This document shows positions 7,870 to 16,989 of a DNA stretch of 64,000 nt, piece after piece. A program made the position numbers and the translations under genes. Position 1 is the first letter of the stretch; every line of letters starts with the position of its first letter. This stretch comes from Flavobacterium sp. 1 (GTDB lineage Bacteria > Bacteroidota > Bacteroidia > Flavobacteriales > Flavobacteriaceae). The notes beneath the pieces were generated by a model. It had not been told where the DNA came from. It made no database searches and worked only from the letters and a program-made list of their open reading frames with translations. The stretch spans positions 4,650,001 through 4,714,000 of the forward strand of contig NZ_PGER01000001.1 in the NCBI RefSeq assembly GCF_002797935.1. The letters are read 5' to 3'.

Positions 7870-10020
7870 ATGAAAAAAAAATATAGAATACACGTTGCAT
7901 TAATTTGCCTTTCTGTAACTTTATTTGCCTTTACAGTTAATGCAAAAAAATCAAATGATCCTGAGAAAGACAAATTGCTATTGGAATTATTGATGTTTGT
8001 AATAAAGAAAGAACACTATAATCCTGCAGCGGTTAATGATAATTTTTCAAAAGGGGTTTACAAAGAGTATATAGAAGCTTTGGATCCTTCTAAACGATTT
8101 TTTCTGCAGTCGGATATCAATGAATTTTCTAAATTTGAACTGGTGCTGGATGATCAGTTGACGAATAAAGATTTGACTTTCTTTAATCTTACTTACGACC
8201 GTTTGATGCTTCGTATGGAAGAAGGGAATAAAATATTTAAAGAGATATTAAGCAGTCCTTTTGATTATAAAACCGATGAGAGTTTTAATGTAGATTATGA
8301 TAAAGCTCCTTATGCTAAAAGTAATACGGAACTAAAGGATAAATGGAGGAAACAAATTAAGCTGTCTGTGCTTTCTTCTTTTACAGACAAGAAAAAAACT
8401 GAAGAGGACAAAAAACTGAAAGATCCGGCTTATGTTGTAAAATCGGACGCTATGTTGGAAAAGGAAACAAGAGAAAATTCAATAAAAGCACTAAATGATT
8501 CTTTTGGGTTTATGAATGAATTAAAAAGAGAAGATTGGTTTACATTGTATATCAATTCTATGATGTCTCAATTCGATCCGCATACTACTTATTTTGCTTC
8601 TGAAGAAAAAGAGAAATTTGATGTAAGCATAAGCGGTAAATTTGAAGGTATTGGCGCTCAGCTGCAGAAGAAAAATGATTACATCGAAGTCTCGGAACTT
8701 ATTTCTGGGGGACCGGCATGGAGAGGGAAGCAATTAGAAAAAGGGGATTTAATCATTAAAGTCGCTCAATCCAATGGTGTGGCAGTTGATATAGCAGGTC
8801 TGCGTTTGGCAGATGTTATCAAAAAAATAAAAGGGCCAAAAGGTTCTGAAGTTCGTCTTACTGTAAAAAAGACTGATGGCACAATACAGATTATTTCTAT
8901 TATCAGAGACATTGTTGAGATTGAAGAAACGTATGTGAAATCGAGTGTTGTGGAGAAAAACGGACTGAAATACGGGGTTATTTATTTGCCTAAATTTTAT
9001 ATTGATTTTGAGAACAAAGATGGGAAAGGGAGAGATGCAGCTAAAGATATTGCTAAAGAAATAGACCGCTTAAAAGAAACTGGCATAAAAGGTATTGTTT
9101 TAGATGTTCGTGATGATGGAGGAGGTTCTTTGGGGGCAGTTGTAAACATTGCAGGTTTGTTTATAGAAGAAGGGCCTATTGTTCAGGTTAAATCAACTGT
9201 TAAAAAAGAAATTCTGTATGATACTGATAAGAAAATAAAATGGGATGGACCATTAGTAATTATGGTAAATGAATTTTCGGCTTCTGCTTCGGAGATTTTG
9301 GCAGCCGCTATTCAGGATTATAAGCGGGGAATTATCATTGGCAGTAAACAAACGTATGGAAAAGGAACAGTCCAGAGAGTAATTGATCTGAACCAATATG
9401 TTAAAAATAGTTCATTTGGAGATTTTGGAGCCTTAAAAACAACTATTCAAAAATTTTATAGAATTAACGGCGGTTCTACCCAGCTTGAGGGAGTAAGCAG
9501 CGATGTGGTTATGCCAGACCGTTATGCTTATTTAAAAATGGGAGAGCGTGATGATGCGCATGCATTGCCATGGGATAAAATTGATCCAGCTCCTTACATA
9601 GTTTGGGATTCAAAATTTGATCAGGCAATTACCAATAGTAAACAAAGAATTGAGAAAAATGTTCAATTTCAATTAATTGAAGAAAATGCTAAATGGATTG
9701 ACAGCAGAAGCAATGAGAATACTTACAGCTTGAATATCGATAAATTTAAGGCAGCTCAAAATCAAATAGAAGCAGCAGCCAAGAAGTTCAAACCTATCAT
9801 TGATTATAGAAACAATTTAAAATTCAATTCATTGCCGTATGAATTAGAGGGGTTTGTCAATGACCCAGTTTTAAAAGAAAAAAGAGACAGATGGCATGAA
9901 AGTTTAGCTAAAGATATTTATGTCGAAGAAGCTTTAAATGTGCTGGATGATCTGCAGCCAAAATCAATTGTAAAAACTAGTATTCCAATAGATAAAAAGG
10001 GAAAGTTGGTTAAAAGATAA
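7870..10020 (+). CDS. prc: Carboxy-terminal processing protease Prc/Tsp (S41), copy 2
   Basis: A 716-residue periplasmic serine/lysine protease that trims or degrades envelope proteins from their C-termini. Residues 1-25 are a signal peptide (CLSVTLFAFTVNA). An N-terminal helical domain, PDZ domain (about 240-330), catalytic core and C-terminal Tsp domain follow. The serine motif SASAS is at 470-474, and by alignment with E. coli Tsp the nucleophile is Ser472; the general base is Lys498 in YGKGTVQ. Length fits the flavobacterial Tsp form. The gene is a tandem duplicate of the frameshifted copy upstream, separated by a terminator, so it has its own transcript. Confidence 0.93.
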   Translation: MKKKYRIHVALICLSVTLFAFTVNAKKSNDPEKDKLLLELLMFVIKKEHYNPAAVNDNFSKGVYKEYIEALDPSKRFFLQSDINEFSKFELVLDDQLTNKDLTFFNLTYDRLMLRMEEGNKIFKEILSSPFDYKTDESFNVDYDKAPYAKSNTELKDKWRKQIKLSVLSSFTDKKKTEEDKKLKDPAYVVKSDAMLEKETRENSIKALNDSFGFMNELKREDWFTLYINSMMSQFDPHTTYFASEEKEKFDVSISGKFEGIGAQLQKKNDYIEVSELISGGPAWRGKQLEKGDLIIKVAQSNGVAVDIAGLRLADVIKKIKGPKGSEVRLTVKKTDGTIQIISIIRDIVEIEETYVKSSVVEKNGLKYGVIYLPKFYIDFENKDGKGRDAAKDIAKEIDRLKETGIKGIVLDVRDDGGGSLGAVVNIAGLFIEEGPIVQVKSTVKKEILYDTDKKIKWDGPLVIMVNEFSASASEILAAAIQDYKRGIIIGSKQTYGKGTVQRVIDLNQYVKNSSFGDFGALKTTIQKFYRINGGSTQLEGVSSDVVMPDRYAYLKMGERDDAHALPWDKIDPAPYIVWDSKFDQAITNSKQRIEKNVQFQLIEENAKWIDSRSNENTYSLNIDKFKAAQNQIEAAAKKFKPIIDYRNNLKFNSLPYELEGFVNDPVLKEKRDRWHESLAKDIYVEEALNVLDDLQPKSIVKTSIPIDKKGKLVKR

Positions 10021-10072
10021 GTTATGTTTTGCCTTGCTAAATAATTAATGCAAGATTGGGCTAAAAACATTT

Positions 10073-10108
10073 AAAAAACACCTGTAAAATCATTTGCAGG
10101 TGTTTTTT
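10073..10108 (+). terminator. Terminator after prc copy 2
   Basis: AAAAAACACCTG (10073-10084) pairs with CAGGTGTTTTTT (10097-10108). The flanking A and T runs would let it act in both directions. Confidence 0.85.
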
Positions 10109-10133
10109 TATAGCCTTTGCTGGGACATTTTCA

Positions 10134-10167
10134 AAAAAAAGCATCCTATTGCTAGAATGCTTTTTTT
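10134..10167 (-). terminator. Terminator of the leftward small membrane gene
   Basis: On the reverse strand AGCATTCTA - GCAA - TAGGATGCT forms a nine-pair stem (one G-U) with a GNRA-type loop, followed by seven T residues. It lies 20 bases past the stop of the gene at 10188. Confidence 0.85.
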
Positions 10168-10187
10168 AAAATGATTAGCGGAATGAC

Positions 10188-10505
10188 CTATTCCTGTACT
10201 ACGATTTGATAACATAATATACAAATCACAAATATCAATATTATCCCCGATGTGAGGACAATATAATTTGATAATTTTTGAGAGTACAACTCAAAAAAGC
10301 CTTTAGTACCAAATACCACAAAGGTACTAAAGGCAAAGAAAATTAAAATTTCCAAAAACAAATTTAATCCTAAGAACGTATTTTGCGCTTTTAAAATAAT
10401 ACTGCCACTACTGACAGTACCTTCAAAAAACAGTACAAGAACAAATGAGATAAATAGCGCAAGAAGTATCCATTTGGTTTGGGTCATTAATTCCCGTCTA
10501 ATCAT
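10188..10505 (-). CDS. Small three-helix membrane protein, function unknown
   Basis: A 105-residue protein with probable membrane helices at about residues 10-29, 47-67 and 79-102. A second possible start is Met7 (MTQTKWILL). I see no catalytic or binding motif and do not recognise the family. It is a single-gene unit, pointing left, with its own terminator directly behind it and 190 to 215 bases of non-coding DNA separating it from menG. The clean terminator and the hydrophobic periodicity argue that it is a real gene. Confidence 0.65.
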   Translation of the reverse strand: MIRRELMTQTKWILLALFISFVLVLFFEGTVSSGSIILKAQNTFLGLNLFLEILIFFAFSTFVVFGTKGFFELYSQKLSNYIVLTSGIILIFVICILCYQIVVQE

Positions 10506-10698
10506 TTCAAAAATATTTAAATTTTAAAGTACAAACATCAGTAATAAAAACAGTATTCACAATACCCACTTTTAGTGATATTTCAATTATTTTTCATTTA
10601 AAAATTAAAGCTGATTCTAAAATTATGTAGTGCAATTAAAACAGAATAAAATTTTACACGGCAAAAAAAAAACACATTTATAGTTTATACAGTTTGTT

Positions 10699-10706
10699 TA
10701 TATTTG
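10699..10706 (+). promoter_or_regulatory. -7 box (TATATTTG) of menG; decides its start codon
   Basis: TATATTTG is an exact TAnnTTTG match. It lies downstream of the more distal in-frame ATG at 10694, so translation most likely starts at the ATG at 10721, only about 8 bases after the expected transcription start. Confidence 0.7.
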
Positions 10707-10720
10707 TAGAAATTAAAAAA

Positions 10721-11452
10721 ATGCCAAAAGAAATCACACCTTATAAAGATTCATCTCTCAGTAAAAAAGAACAGGTTGCCAAAATGTTTGATACTATTTC
10801 CGGTAACTATGATAACCTTAACCGAGTTATTTCGTTTGGAATCGATGTTAAATGGAGAAAAAAAGTTTTGAAATTGGTTGCCGAAACTAATCCCGAAACG
10901 ATATTAGACATTGCTACTGGAACTGGTGATCTCGCTATTTTAATGGCACAGACCGAAGCAAAAAAAATTATCGGGCTTGATATCTCGGCTGGAATGCTCG
11001 AAATTGGCACTAAAAAAATACAGGAAAAAAAGCTGTCTCAAACTATCGAAATGGTATTAGCTGACTCAGAGAATATGCCTTTTGAGGATAATTATTTTGA
11101 TGCCATAACTGTAGCTTTTGGTGTCAGGAATTTTGAACATCTTGAAACAGGACTTTCAGAAATTCTCAGAGTATTAAAACCGGGCGGAATATTTGTAATT
11201 TTAGAAACCTCGGTACCTGATAAAACGCCTTATAAACAAGGATATAATTTTTACAGTAAAAATATTTTGCCTCTTATTGGAAAAATTTTCTCAAAAGATA
11301 ATGTAGCCTATGGGTATTTATCTGAATCTGCGGCTGCTTTTCCTTACGGTGAAGCTTTAAACAATATTTTGAGAAAAACTGGGTTTATAATGGTGAATGC
11401 TATGCCTCAAACATTTGGCGTTGCAACTATTTACGTCGCTTCCAAAAAATAA
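10721..11452 (+). CDS. ubiE: Demethylmenaquinone methyltransferase (MenG/UbiE)
   Basis: This SAM-dependent methyltransferase carries out the last step of menaquinone synthesis, C-methylation of demethylmenaquinone. From the chosen start the product is 243 residues. It has the UbiE N-terminal signature [19 protein letters not shown], motif [14 protein letters not shown], and [14 protein letters not shown] and ILRVLKPGG of the class I fold. Flavobacteria use menaquinone, so the menG role is more likely than ubiquinone synthesis. An in-frame ATG at 10694 would add nine residues but lies upstream of the promoter -7 box. The porT gene follows after about 20 bases, suggesting one transcript. Confidence 0.95.
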   Translation: MPKEITPYKDSSLSKKEQVAKMFDTISGNYDNLNRVISFGIDVKWRKKVLKLVAETNPETILDIATGTGDLAILMAQTEAKKIIGLDISAGMLEIGTKKIQEKKLSQTIEMVLADSENMPFEDNYFDAITVAFGVRNFEHLETGLSEILRVLKPGGIFVILETSVPDKTPYKQGYNFYSKNILPLIGKIFSKDNVAYGYLSESAAAFPYGEALNNILRKTGFIMVNAMPQTFGVATIYVASKK

Positions 11453-11473
11453 TACTAAAATATGCAGCATAAT

Positions 11474-12184
11474 ATGAAAAAAATAATTGTATTAATTTTA
11501 TTGAGTATTGCTGTAGAAGGATTTTCTCAAAGTAAAGGAATTTTCAGTAAGGATCCGATCATTAACTTGGAGAACTGGCAGAAGAAAAGACTCTATTTTG
11601 GATTTTTCTTAGGGTTCAACTCTTATGATTTCAAAATTGACTATAAAACAGTAGGTCCCGATATACAAGTAGACAAATCGGGCGGTTTTAATGTTGGATT
11701 GGTAACTAATTTCAGGCTTCAGGAGTATTTAGATTTGCGGTTTGAGCCTGGTCTTTATTATTCGGACAGAACGTTGCATTATGCTCCAAACGCTGCTTTT
11801 AACTCTTCGAGTGACGCTATAAGAGAGGTGAACAGCACTTATGTTAATTTTCCGTTATTGCTGAAATTTTCAGCACTTAGAACTGGAAATATACGTCCTT
11901 ATTTATTGGGAGGCGTATCTGCAAATTTAAATTTATCCAGTAATGCAAAATCTTTAGATGACAATCTCGAAGAACGATTTAGAGTTAAAACGTGGACTAC
12001 TAATTATGAATTGGGAATTGGAATTGATATTTTTTCAGAGTATTTTATATTCTCGCCTTCTATTAGAGGACAATTTGGAATTTCTGACGAACTAATTCGG
12101 GATAAAGATCCAAACAGCCCTTGGACAGGCAATATAGAATCTATGAAATCGAGAGCAATTTTAATTAATTTCACCTTTCATTAG
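11474..12184 (+). CDS. porT: PorT/SprT-like outer-membrane protein of the type IX secretion system
   Basis: A protein of 236 residues (start at the second Met, MKKIIVLILL; an ATG at 11462 would add four). Residues 1-19 form a signal peptide ending GFSQ. The rest alternates like a small beta-barrel of about eight strands, with repeated aromatic-ended segments such as YFGFFLGFNSYDF and a C-terminal ILINFTFH. Length, signal peptide, barrel pattern and position just after menG/ubiE match the PorT/SprT family, needed for type IX secretion and gliding in Bacteroidota. The call rests on remembered family features and gene order; a general PorT-family barrel without a T9SS role is the main alternative. 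Confidence 0.75.
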   Translation: MKKIIVLILLSIAVEGFSQSKGIFSKDPIINLENWQKKRLYFGFFLGFNSYDFKIDYKTVGPDIQVDKSGGFNVGLVTNFRLQEYLDLRFEPGLYYSDRTLHYAPNAAFNSSSDAIREVNSTYVNFPLLLKFSALRTGNIRPYLLGGVSANLNLSSNAKSLDDNLEERFRVKTWTTNYELGIGIDIFSEYFIFSPSIRGQFGISDELIRDKDPNSPWTGNIESMKSRAILINFTFH

Positions 12185-12249
12185 AGCCTGAACCTGCTCA
12201 ATAGTTAATTTTAGAAGCAATAACAGAAGGCATTTTTAGAAACATGGGA

Positions 12250-12318
12250 CCTGCTCTTCACTATATCTTTGCTTTTTTAAAGAAAAAAGCAAAGGATGCC
12301 GTTTCGATCAGGGCTAAA
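12250..12318 (+). repeat. Dispersed intergenic hairpin repeat, copy A
   Basis: CTTTGCTTTTTT (12267-12278), loop AAAG, AAAAAAGCAAAG (12283-12294): a perfect 12-pair stem. It is flanked by CCTGCTCTTC upstream and TTTCGATCAGGGCTAAA downstream. The same core and flanks recur at 54504-54573. It sits between convergent genes and may double as a terminator. Confidence 0.75.
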
Positions 12319-12378
12319 GAGAAAGATTTGGCATTTTTGCAGTCATTTATAATTGCGGCCAAACTAAGATTTGGAATT

Positions 12379-13113
12379 TTAATTCAAGCCTTGTCTTCTA
12401 AATTCACTTAAAATAATAGCTGTTGCTGTGGCTACATTCAGACTTTCGGTAATTTGAAGCTCACCAAAACGAGGAATGGTGATTCTTTTTGTAACTAATT
12501 TTTCTATGCTTTCAGAAATGCCATTTGCTTCATTTCCCATAACAATAATGCCTTCCTGCGGTAAAGCTGTTTTATAAATGTTGTCACTGTCCATAAAAGT
12601 TCCAAAAACAGGCAGTTTAGTTTTTTCCAAAAAAGGTACTAAATCGACATAATTAACGTTTACTCTGGTAATGGATCCCATAGTTGCCTGAACAACTTTT
12701 GGATTATAAATATCAACAGTTTCTTTTGAACAAACCAGCTGCTTAATGCCAAACCAATCACACAATCTGAGAATAGTCCCCATATTGCCAGGATCTCTGA
12801 TGGAATCTAAAGCAAGTACCAATCCAGATTCAATGATTTTGCTCTCCATCGGAATTTTAAATACAGCCAAACAAGTATTTGGTGTAGAAAGGGCGCTTAT
12901 TTTATTTAATTCATTTTCAGTAATAAGCGTTATTTTATTGGGCGCAATCGCCTTAAAATCTTCTTTAGTTGTATAAAGATGTTCCAGTTCAAAATTTGAT
13001 TTTACTAATTCTTGAATTACTTTTACACCCTCAGCAAAAAACAATTGATTAGCAAAACGGTATTTTTTTTGCTGCAGACTAGATATAAGTTTTATTTGGT
13101 TTTTACTAAGCAT
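12379..13113 (-). CDS. TrmH/SpoU-family RNA 2'-O-ribose methyltransferase
   Basis: A 244-residue SPOUT-class enzyme that transfers methyl from SAM to a ribose 2'-OH in rRNA or tRNA. The N-terminal part (FANQLFFAEGVKVIQEL) is the substrate-binding domain. The C-terminal knotted SAM domain shows LDSIRDPGNMGTILRLCDWF, VMGNEANGIS and ITIPRFGELQITESLNVATA, the three SpoU motifs in order. It resembles RlmB-like 23S rRNA guanosine methyltransferases, but the exact target cannot be read. It diverges from tamL, with only 13 bases between its start and the next rightward open frame, so the promoters overlap. Confidence 0.88.
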   Translation of the reverse strand: MLSKNQIKLISSLQQKKYRFANQLFFAEGVKVIQELVKSNFELEHLYTTKEDFKAIAPNKITLITENELNKISALSTPNTCLAVFKIPMESKIIESGLVLALDSIRDPGNMGTILRLCDWFGIKQLVCSKETVDIYNPKVVQATMGSITRVNVNYVDLVPFLEKTKLPVFGTFMDSDNIYKTALPQEGIIVMGNEANGISESIEKLVTKRITIPRFGELQITESLNVATATAIILSEFRRQGLN

Positions 13114-13159
13114 AAAAGATGTATTTTTGAATTTAATATTCTATAACACGAATTCCCAA

Positions 13160-15781
13160 ATGAATAAATGTTTTTTTTCCTTAAAAATAAAAAATAGTTT
13201 AGCCAAAAATTTAAGGCAATCTATACTTCTTAAGAGAAAAAAGAATGGTGCAAAAATAGCAGTATTTATTCTAATTAGTGTTCTTTTCTATGCCTGTAAT
13301 TCAGAAAAAAGAGTTCCTGCCAGAAAACAGCTCCTTGTTAAAAATGAAATTTTTGAGAATGATAAATTACTCAAAAACCAAACGATTTACGATCAATTGT
13401 ATCAGCAGCCCAACAGCAGCATATTGGGATATCGAATGCTGTTGAATATCTACAATTTGGCTAATCCTAATCCTGATTCTACTTTTAATCTAAAATATTT
13501 AAATAATAAAAAAAAGTACGACAGAGAAGTTAGATGGCTTTCTGCAAAACAAATTGAAGGACTCCGTAAATCATTTTGGTATCTTGGAATTCATAACTTT
13601 TTAAAACAAACGGGGGAAGCACCAGTACTAGCGGATACTTTAAGAGCTGTAAAATCACTGACTAGGCTTAAAAGTTATTATTTTAATAATGGCTATTTTG
13701 ATATTAAAGCATCATACAAAATAGATTCTTTAGCTCCTAAAAAAGCTCAGATTAAGTACTTTCTGGTTACAGGAAATCCCTATTTTATTGATTCTGTAAA
13801 GACAAAAATAAAGACTCCCGCTTTAGATTCGCTTTACCAAAAGATAAAATCAGTGCTGATCCCCGGAAATCAATATAAAACAGAGGATTTTGAAAATGAA
13901 AAAAATCAAATTAGTACTTATTTTAGAAACCATGGAGCATTTCGTTTTCAGCCCAATTATGTCAATTTTGACATAGATACTATCAATAAGAAAAACAAAG
14001 CGACAATAGTTTTAAATGTTGAAAATTATTCTTATCAGGAAAACGACTCTACAAAAACGGAGCCTTTTAAAATATACAAAATCAGCGATATTAAAATTTA
14101 CACCGACTACTCAGCTACAAATCACAACCAGCCCGTTAGAGACAGTGTGGCTTACAATAATATGACTTTATATGGTTTTCAAAAAATAAAATATACCCCG
14201 CACGCAATAACCGATGCCATATTTATTACCAAAGGAGATGTCTTTAGTGATACCAAAACCGTTTTATCCACCAGATATCTGAATAATCTGAAAACATTTA
14301 ATTACCCAACCATACAGTATGAAGTTGATAAAAAAGACACAACGGCACAATCCTTGGTGGCCAAAATTTATTTAACCCCTCGAAAAAAATACAGCTTTGG
14401 CTATACTTTAGATGCTACCCATTCGAATATAGAAGATTTTGGGGTTACTGGAAGCATTACTGAAACAGTGCGGAATGTATTTAATGGAGCCGAAACATTA
14501 GAACTTTCGGCTAGAGGAAATATTGGAGCATCGAACGATATTGCTAATTCGAATGCCGGTTTTTTTAATGTGTCTGAGTATGGTGTGGATGCAAAATTAA
14601 ATTTCCCTCGAGTATTATTTCCTGTCAAAACAGAAAAAATAATTCCGAAAAGCATGATTCCTTCTACTGTGTTTAGTCTGGGTCTTTCTAAACAAACCAA
14701 TATTGGATTAGATAAGGAAAACTTTACGGGATCTTTTTCATACAACTGGACACCAAAGAAAAACACTACCAGCCGATTGGATCTTTTGAATTTTCAGTTT
14801 GTCCGAAATCTGAATGCTAGCAATTATTTCCATGTTTATACTAGTTCTTATGATGCTTTAAATGATATTGCTAAAACTTATAATATAGAATCATCTAATG
14901 TTGAAAATGGAAATTTGATTGTAGAGAGCGGAACAATTGGTTTTACAAATCAAGTTTTAACGGGCAAAACAGCTTTAACACCAAATGATGTTGAGTTTCA
15001 AAATGTAAATAGTATTGAACAGCAAAGAATAAGGCTCACCGATAATGATTTTATTCTGGCTACTAATTTTAATTTCACGAAAACAAGCAGAAAAGATCTG
15101 CAGGACAATGATTTTTATACTTTCAGAACAAAATTAGAATCGGCAGGTACCATATTATCTGCAATATCTGCAATTGGAAATATTCCTAAAAATCAAAACG
15201 GGAATTATGAGATTTTTAATTTAGAATATTCTGAATATATAAAAACAGAATTTGATTTGATTAAGCATTGGAGTATTGGCAAGTCTGGCATATTTGCCAT
15301 GCGAAGCTTTTTCGGGATCGCTATACCATACGGAAACTCAAATTCTATTCCGTTCTCAAAAAGTTACTTTGCGGGAGGATCGAATGACAACAGAGCATGG
15401 CAGCCTTACAATCTTGGGCCAGGAAGCAGTTCTTTCTCCAATGATTTTAATGAAGCCAATATGAAAATAGCAATTAGTGGCGAATATCGTTTTCCAATTG
15501 CTGGCAAATGGGGTGGAGCTCTTTTTGCGGATGCAGGGAATATTTGGAACGTTCTTGATGCCGTTACTTATGAATCAGCAAAATTTAACAGCATAAAAGA
15601 CTTGAGCGAAATCGCTGTAGGAACAGGATTTGGTCTCCGATATGATTTAAGTTTCTTTGTTGTAAGGCTCGATTTAGGATTCAAAACCTATAATCCAGCC
15701 AAGGAAATAGGGGAAAGATGGTTTACCCAATATAATTTTGCAAATTCTGTGTTTAATTTTGGTATCAATTACCCTTTTTAA
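13160..15781 (+). CDS. tamL: TamL: BamA/TamA-like outer-membrane lipoprotein
   Basis: Omp85-superfamily barrel protein, the Bacteroidota counterpart of TamA, anchored as a lipoprotein and thought to help outer-membrane assembly. From the ATG at 13160 it has 873 residues. An unusually long basic N-region precedes IAVFILISVLFYACNSEKR, a lipobox with acylated Cys. Periplasmic POTRA-like repeats (about residues 100-390) follow, then a C-terminal barrel containing FAGGSNDNRAWQPYNLGPGS, close to the Omp85 (V/I)RG(Y/F) loop, and ending FGINYPF. A frame open from ATG 13127 would add 11 residues. No later Met lies before the lipobox, so the long N-region seems real. Confidence 0.85.
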   Translation: MNKCFFSLKIKNSLAKNLRQSILLKRKKNGAKIAVFILISVLFYACNSEKRVPARKQLLVKNEIFENDKLLKNQTIYDQLYQQPNSSILGYRMLLNIYNLANPNPDSTFNLKYLNNKKKYDREVRWLSAKQIEGLRKSFWYLGIHNFLKQTGEAPVLADTLRAVKSLTRLKSYYFNNGYFDIKASYKIDSLAPKKAQIKYFLVTGNPYFIDSVKTKIKTPALDSLYQKIKSVLIPGNQYKTEDFENEKNQISTYFRNHGAFRFQPNYVNFDIDTINKKNKATIVLNVENYSYQENDSTKTEPFKIYKISDIKIYTDYSATNHNQPVRDSVAYNNMTLYGFQKIKYTPHAITDAIFITKGDVFSDTKTVLSTRYLNNLKTFNYPTIQYEVDKKDTTAQSLVAKIYLTPRKKYSFGYTLDATHSNIEDFGVTGSITETVRNVFNGAETLELSARGNIGASNDIANSNAGFFNVSEYGVDAKLNFPRVLFPVKTEKIIPKSMIPSTVFSLGLSKQTNIGLDKENFTGSFSYNWTPKKNTTSRLDLLNFQFVRNLNASNYFHVYTSSYDALNDIAKTYNIESSNVENGNLIVESGTIGFTNQVLTGKTALTPNDVEFQNVNSIEQQRIRLTDNDFILATNFNFTKTSRKDLQDNDFYTFRTKLESAGTILSAISAIGNIPKNQNGNYEIFNLEYSEYIKTEFDLIKHWSIGKSGIFAMRSFFGIAIPYGNSNSIPFSKSYFAGGSNDNRAWQPYNLGPGSSSFSNDFNEANMKIAISGEYRFPIAGKWGGALFADAGNIWNVLDAVTYESAKFNSIKDLSEIAVGTGFGLRYDLSFFVVRLDLGFKTYNPAKEIGERWFTQYNFANSVFNFGINYPF

Positions 15782-15796
15782 GTGCTAATTAATTCT

Positions 15797-15804
15797 TATT
15801 TTTG
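15797..15804 (+). promoter_or_regulatory. -7 box (TATTTTTG) of fbaA
   Basis: TATTTTTG matches TAnnTTTG and is 47 bases before the fbaA start, in the spacer after the tamL stop. Confidence 0.6.
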
Positions 15805-15851
15805 CAAATTATAATCTAAAAACTAAAAAAAACAATTAAAAGAAAATTACA

Positions 15852-16919
15852 ATGGCACACAATATTAAACCCGGAGTAGCTACAGGCGATCAAGTACAAG
15901 AAATATTTAACTATGCAAAAGAAAAAGGTTTTGCACTTCCTGCTGTAAATGTTATCGGATCAGACACAATTAATGGAGTACTAGAAACTGCTGCTAAATT
16001 AAACGCACCAGTTATCATCCAATTTTCAAACGGAGGAGCACAATTTAATGCTGGAAAAGGACTTTCTAATGCTGGAGAAAAAGCCGCTATTGCTGGTGGT
16101 ATTGCAGGAGCAAAACATATTCATACATTAGCTGAAGCATACGGAGCAACTGTTATCTTGCACACTGACCACTGTGCTAAAAAATTATTGCCATGGATTG
16201 ACGGATTATTAGATGCTTCAGAGGTGCATTTTGCAGCAACTGGAAAACCATTATTCTCTTCTCACATGATTGATTTATCTGAAGAGCCTATCGAAGAGAA
16301 TATCGAAATCTGTAAAGGTTATTTAGCTAGAATGAGCAAAATGGGAATGACTCTTGAAATCGAACTTGGAATCACTGGTGGTGAAGAAGACGGTGTAGAT
16401 AACTCTGATGTAGATAGCTCAAAATTATATACTCAGCCTTCAGAAGTTTCTTATGCTTACGAAGAATTATCAAAAGTTAGCCCAAAATTCACAATTGCTG
16501 CTTCTTTTGGGAACGTACACGGGGTTTACAAACCAGGTAACGTAAAATTAACTCCAAAAATCTTAAAAAATTCTCAAGATTACGTTCAGGACAAATTCAA
16601 AACTGGAAAAAATCCTGTTGATTTTGTTTTCCACGGTGGATCAGGTTCTACATTGGAAGAAATCAGAGAGGGAATTAGCTATGGTGTTGTAAAAATGAAT
16701 ATTGATACTGATTTGCAGTTTGCATTTACTGAAGGTATCCGTGATTTTATGGTAAACAACATTGAGTACCTTAAAACTCAAATCGGTAACCCAACTGGTT
16801 CTGATGCTCCAAACAAAAAATATTATGACCCAAGAAAGTGGTTACGTGAAGGTGAAGTAACTTTCATCTCAAGACTTGAGCAGGCATTTGCTGACTTAAA
16901 TAACGTGAATACACTATAG
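15852..16919 (+). CDS. fbaA: Class II fructose-1,6-bisphosphate aldolase
   Basis: Zinc-dependent aldolase interconverting fructose-1,6-bisphosphate with glyceraldehyde-3-phosphate and dihydroxyacetone phosphate in glycolysis and gluconeogenesis. The 355-residue length fits the class IIA (E. coli FbaA-like) form. The sequence shows ATVILHTDHCAKK (metal and catalytic HTDHC), ELGITGGEEDGVDN (metal-binding Glu), FGNVHGVYKPGNVKL with a zinc His, and VFHGGSGSTLEEI with the third. It is a single gene with its own promoter; codon use looks highly regular, as expected for an abundant enzyme. Confidence 0.97.
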   Translation: MAHNIKPGVATGDQVQEIFNYAKEKGFALPAVNVIGSDTINGVLETAAKLNAPVIIQFSNGGAQFNAGKGLSNAGEKAAIAGGIAGAKHIHTLAEAYGATVILHTDHCAKKLLPWIDGLLDASEVHFAATGKPLFSSHMIDLSEEPIEENIEICKGYLARMSKMGMTLEIELGITGGEEDGVDNSDVDSSKLYTQPSEVSYAYEELSKVSPKFTIAASFGNVHGVYKPGNVKLTPKILKNSQDYVQDKFKTGKNPVDFVFHGGSGSTLEEIREGISYGVVKMNIDTDLQFAFTEGIRDFMVNNIEYLKTQIGNPTGSDAPNKKYYDPRKWLREGEVTFISRLEQAFADLNNVNTL

Positions 16920-16989
16920 ATTGCAATACTGAGATTTACTATATATGATTTATCGTATATAGTAAATCTTAAATTATAAATTATAAAAT

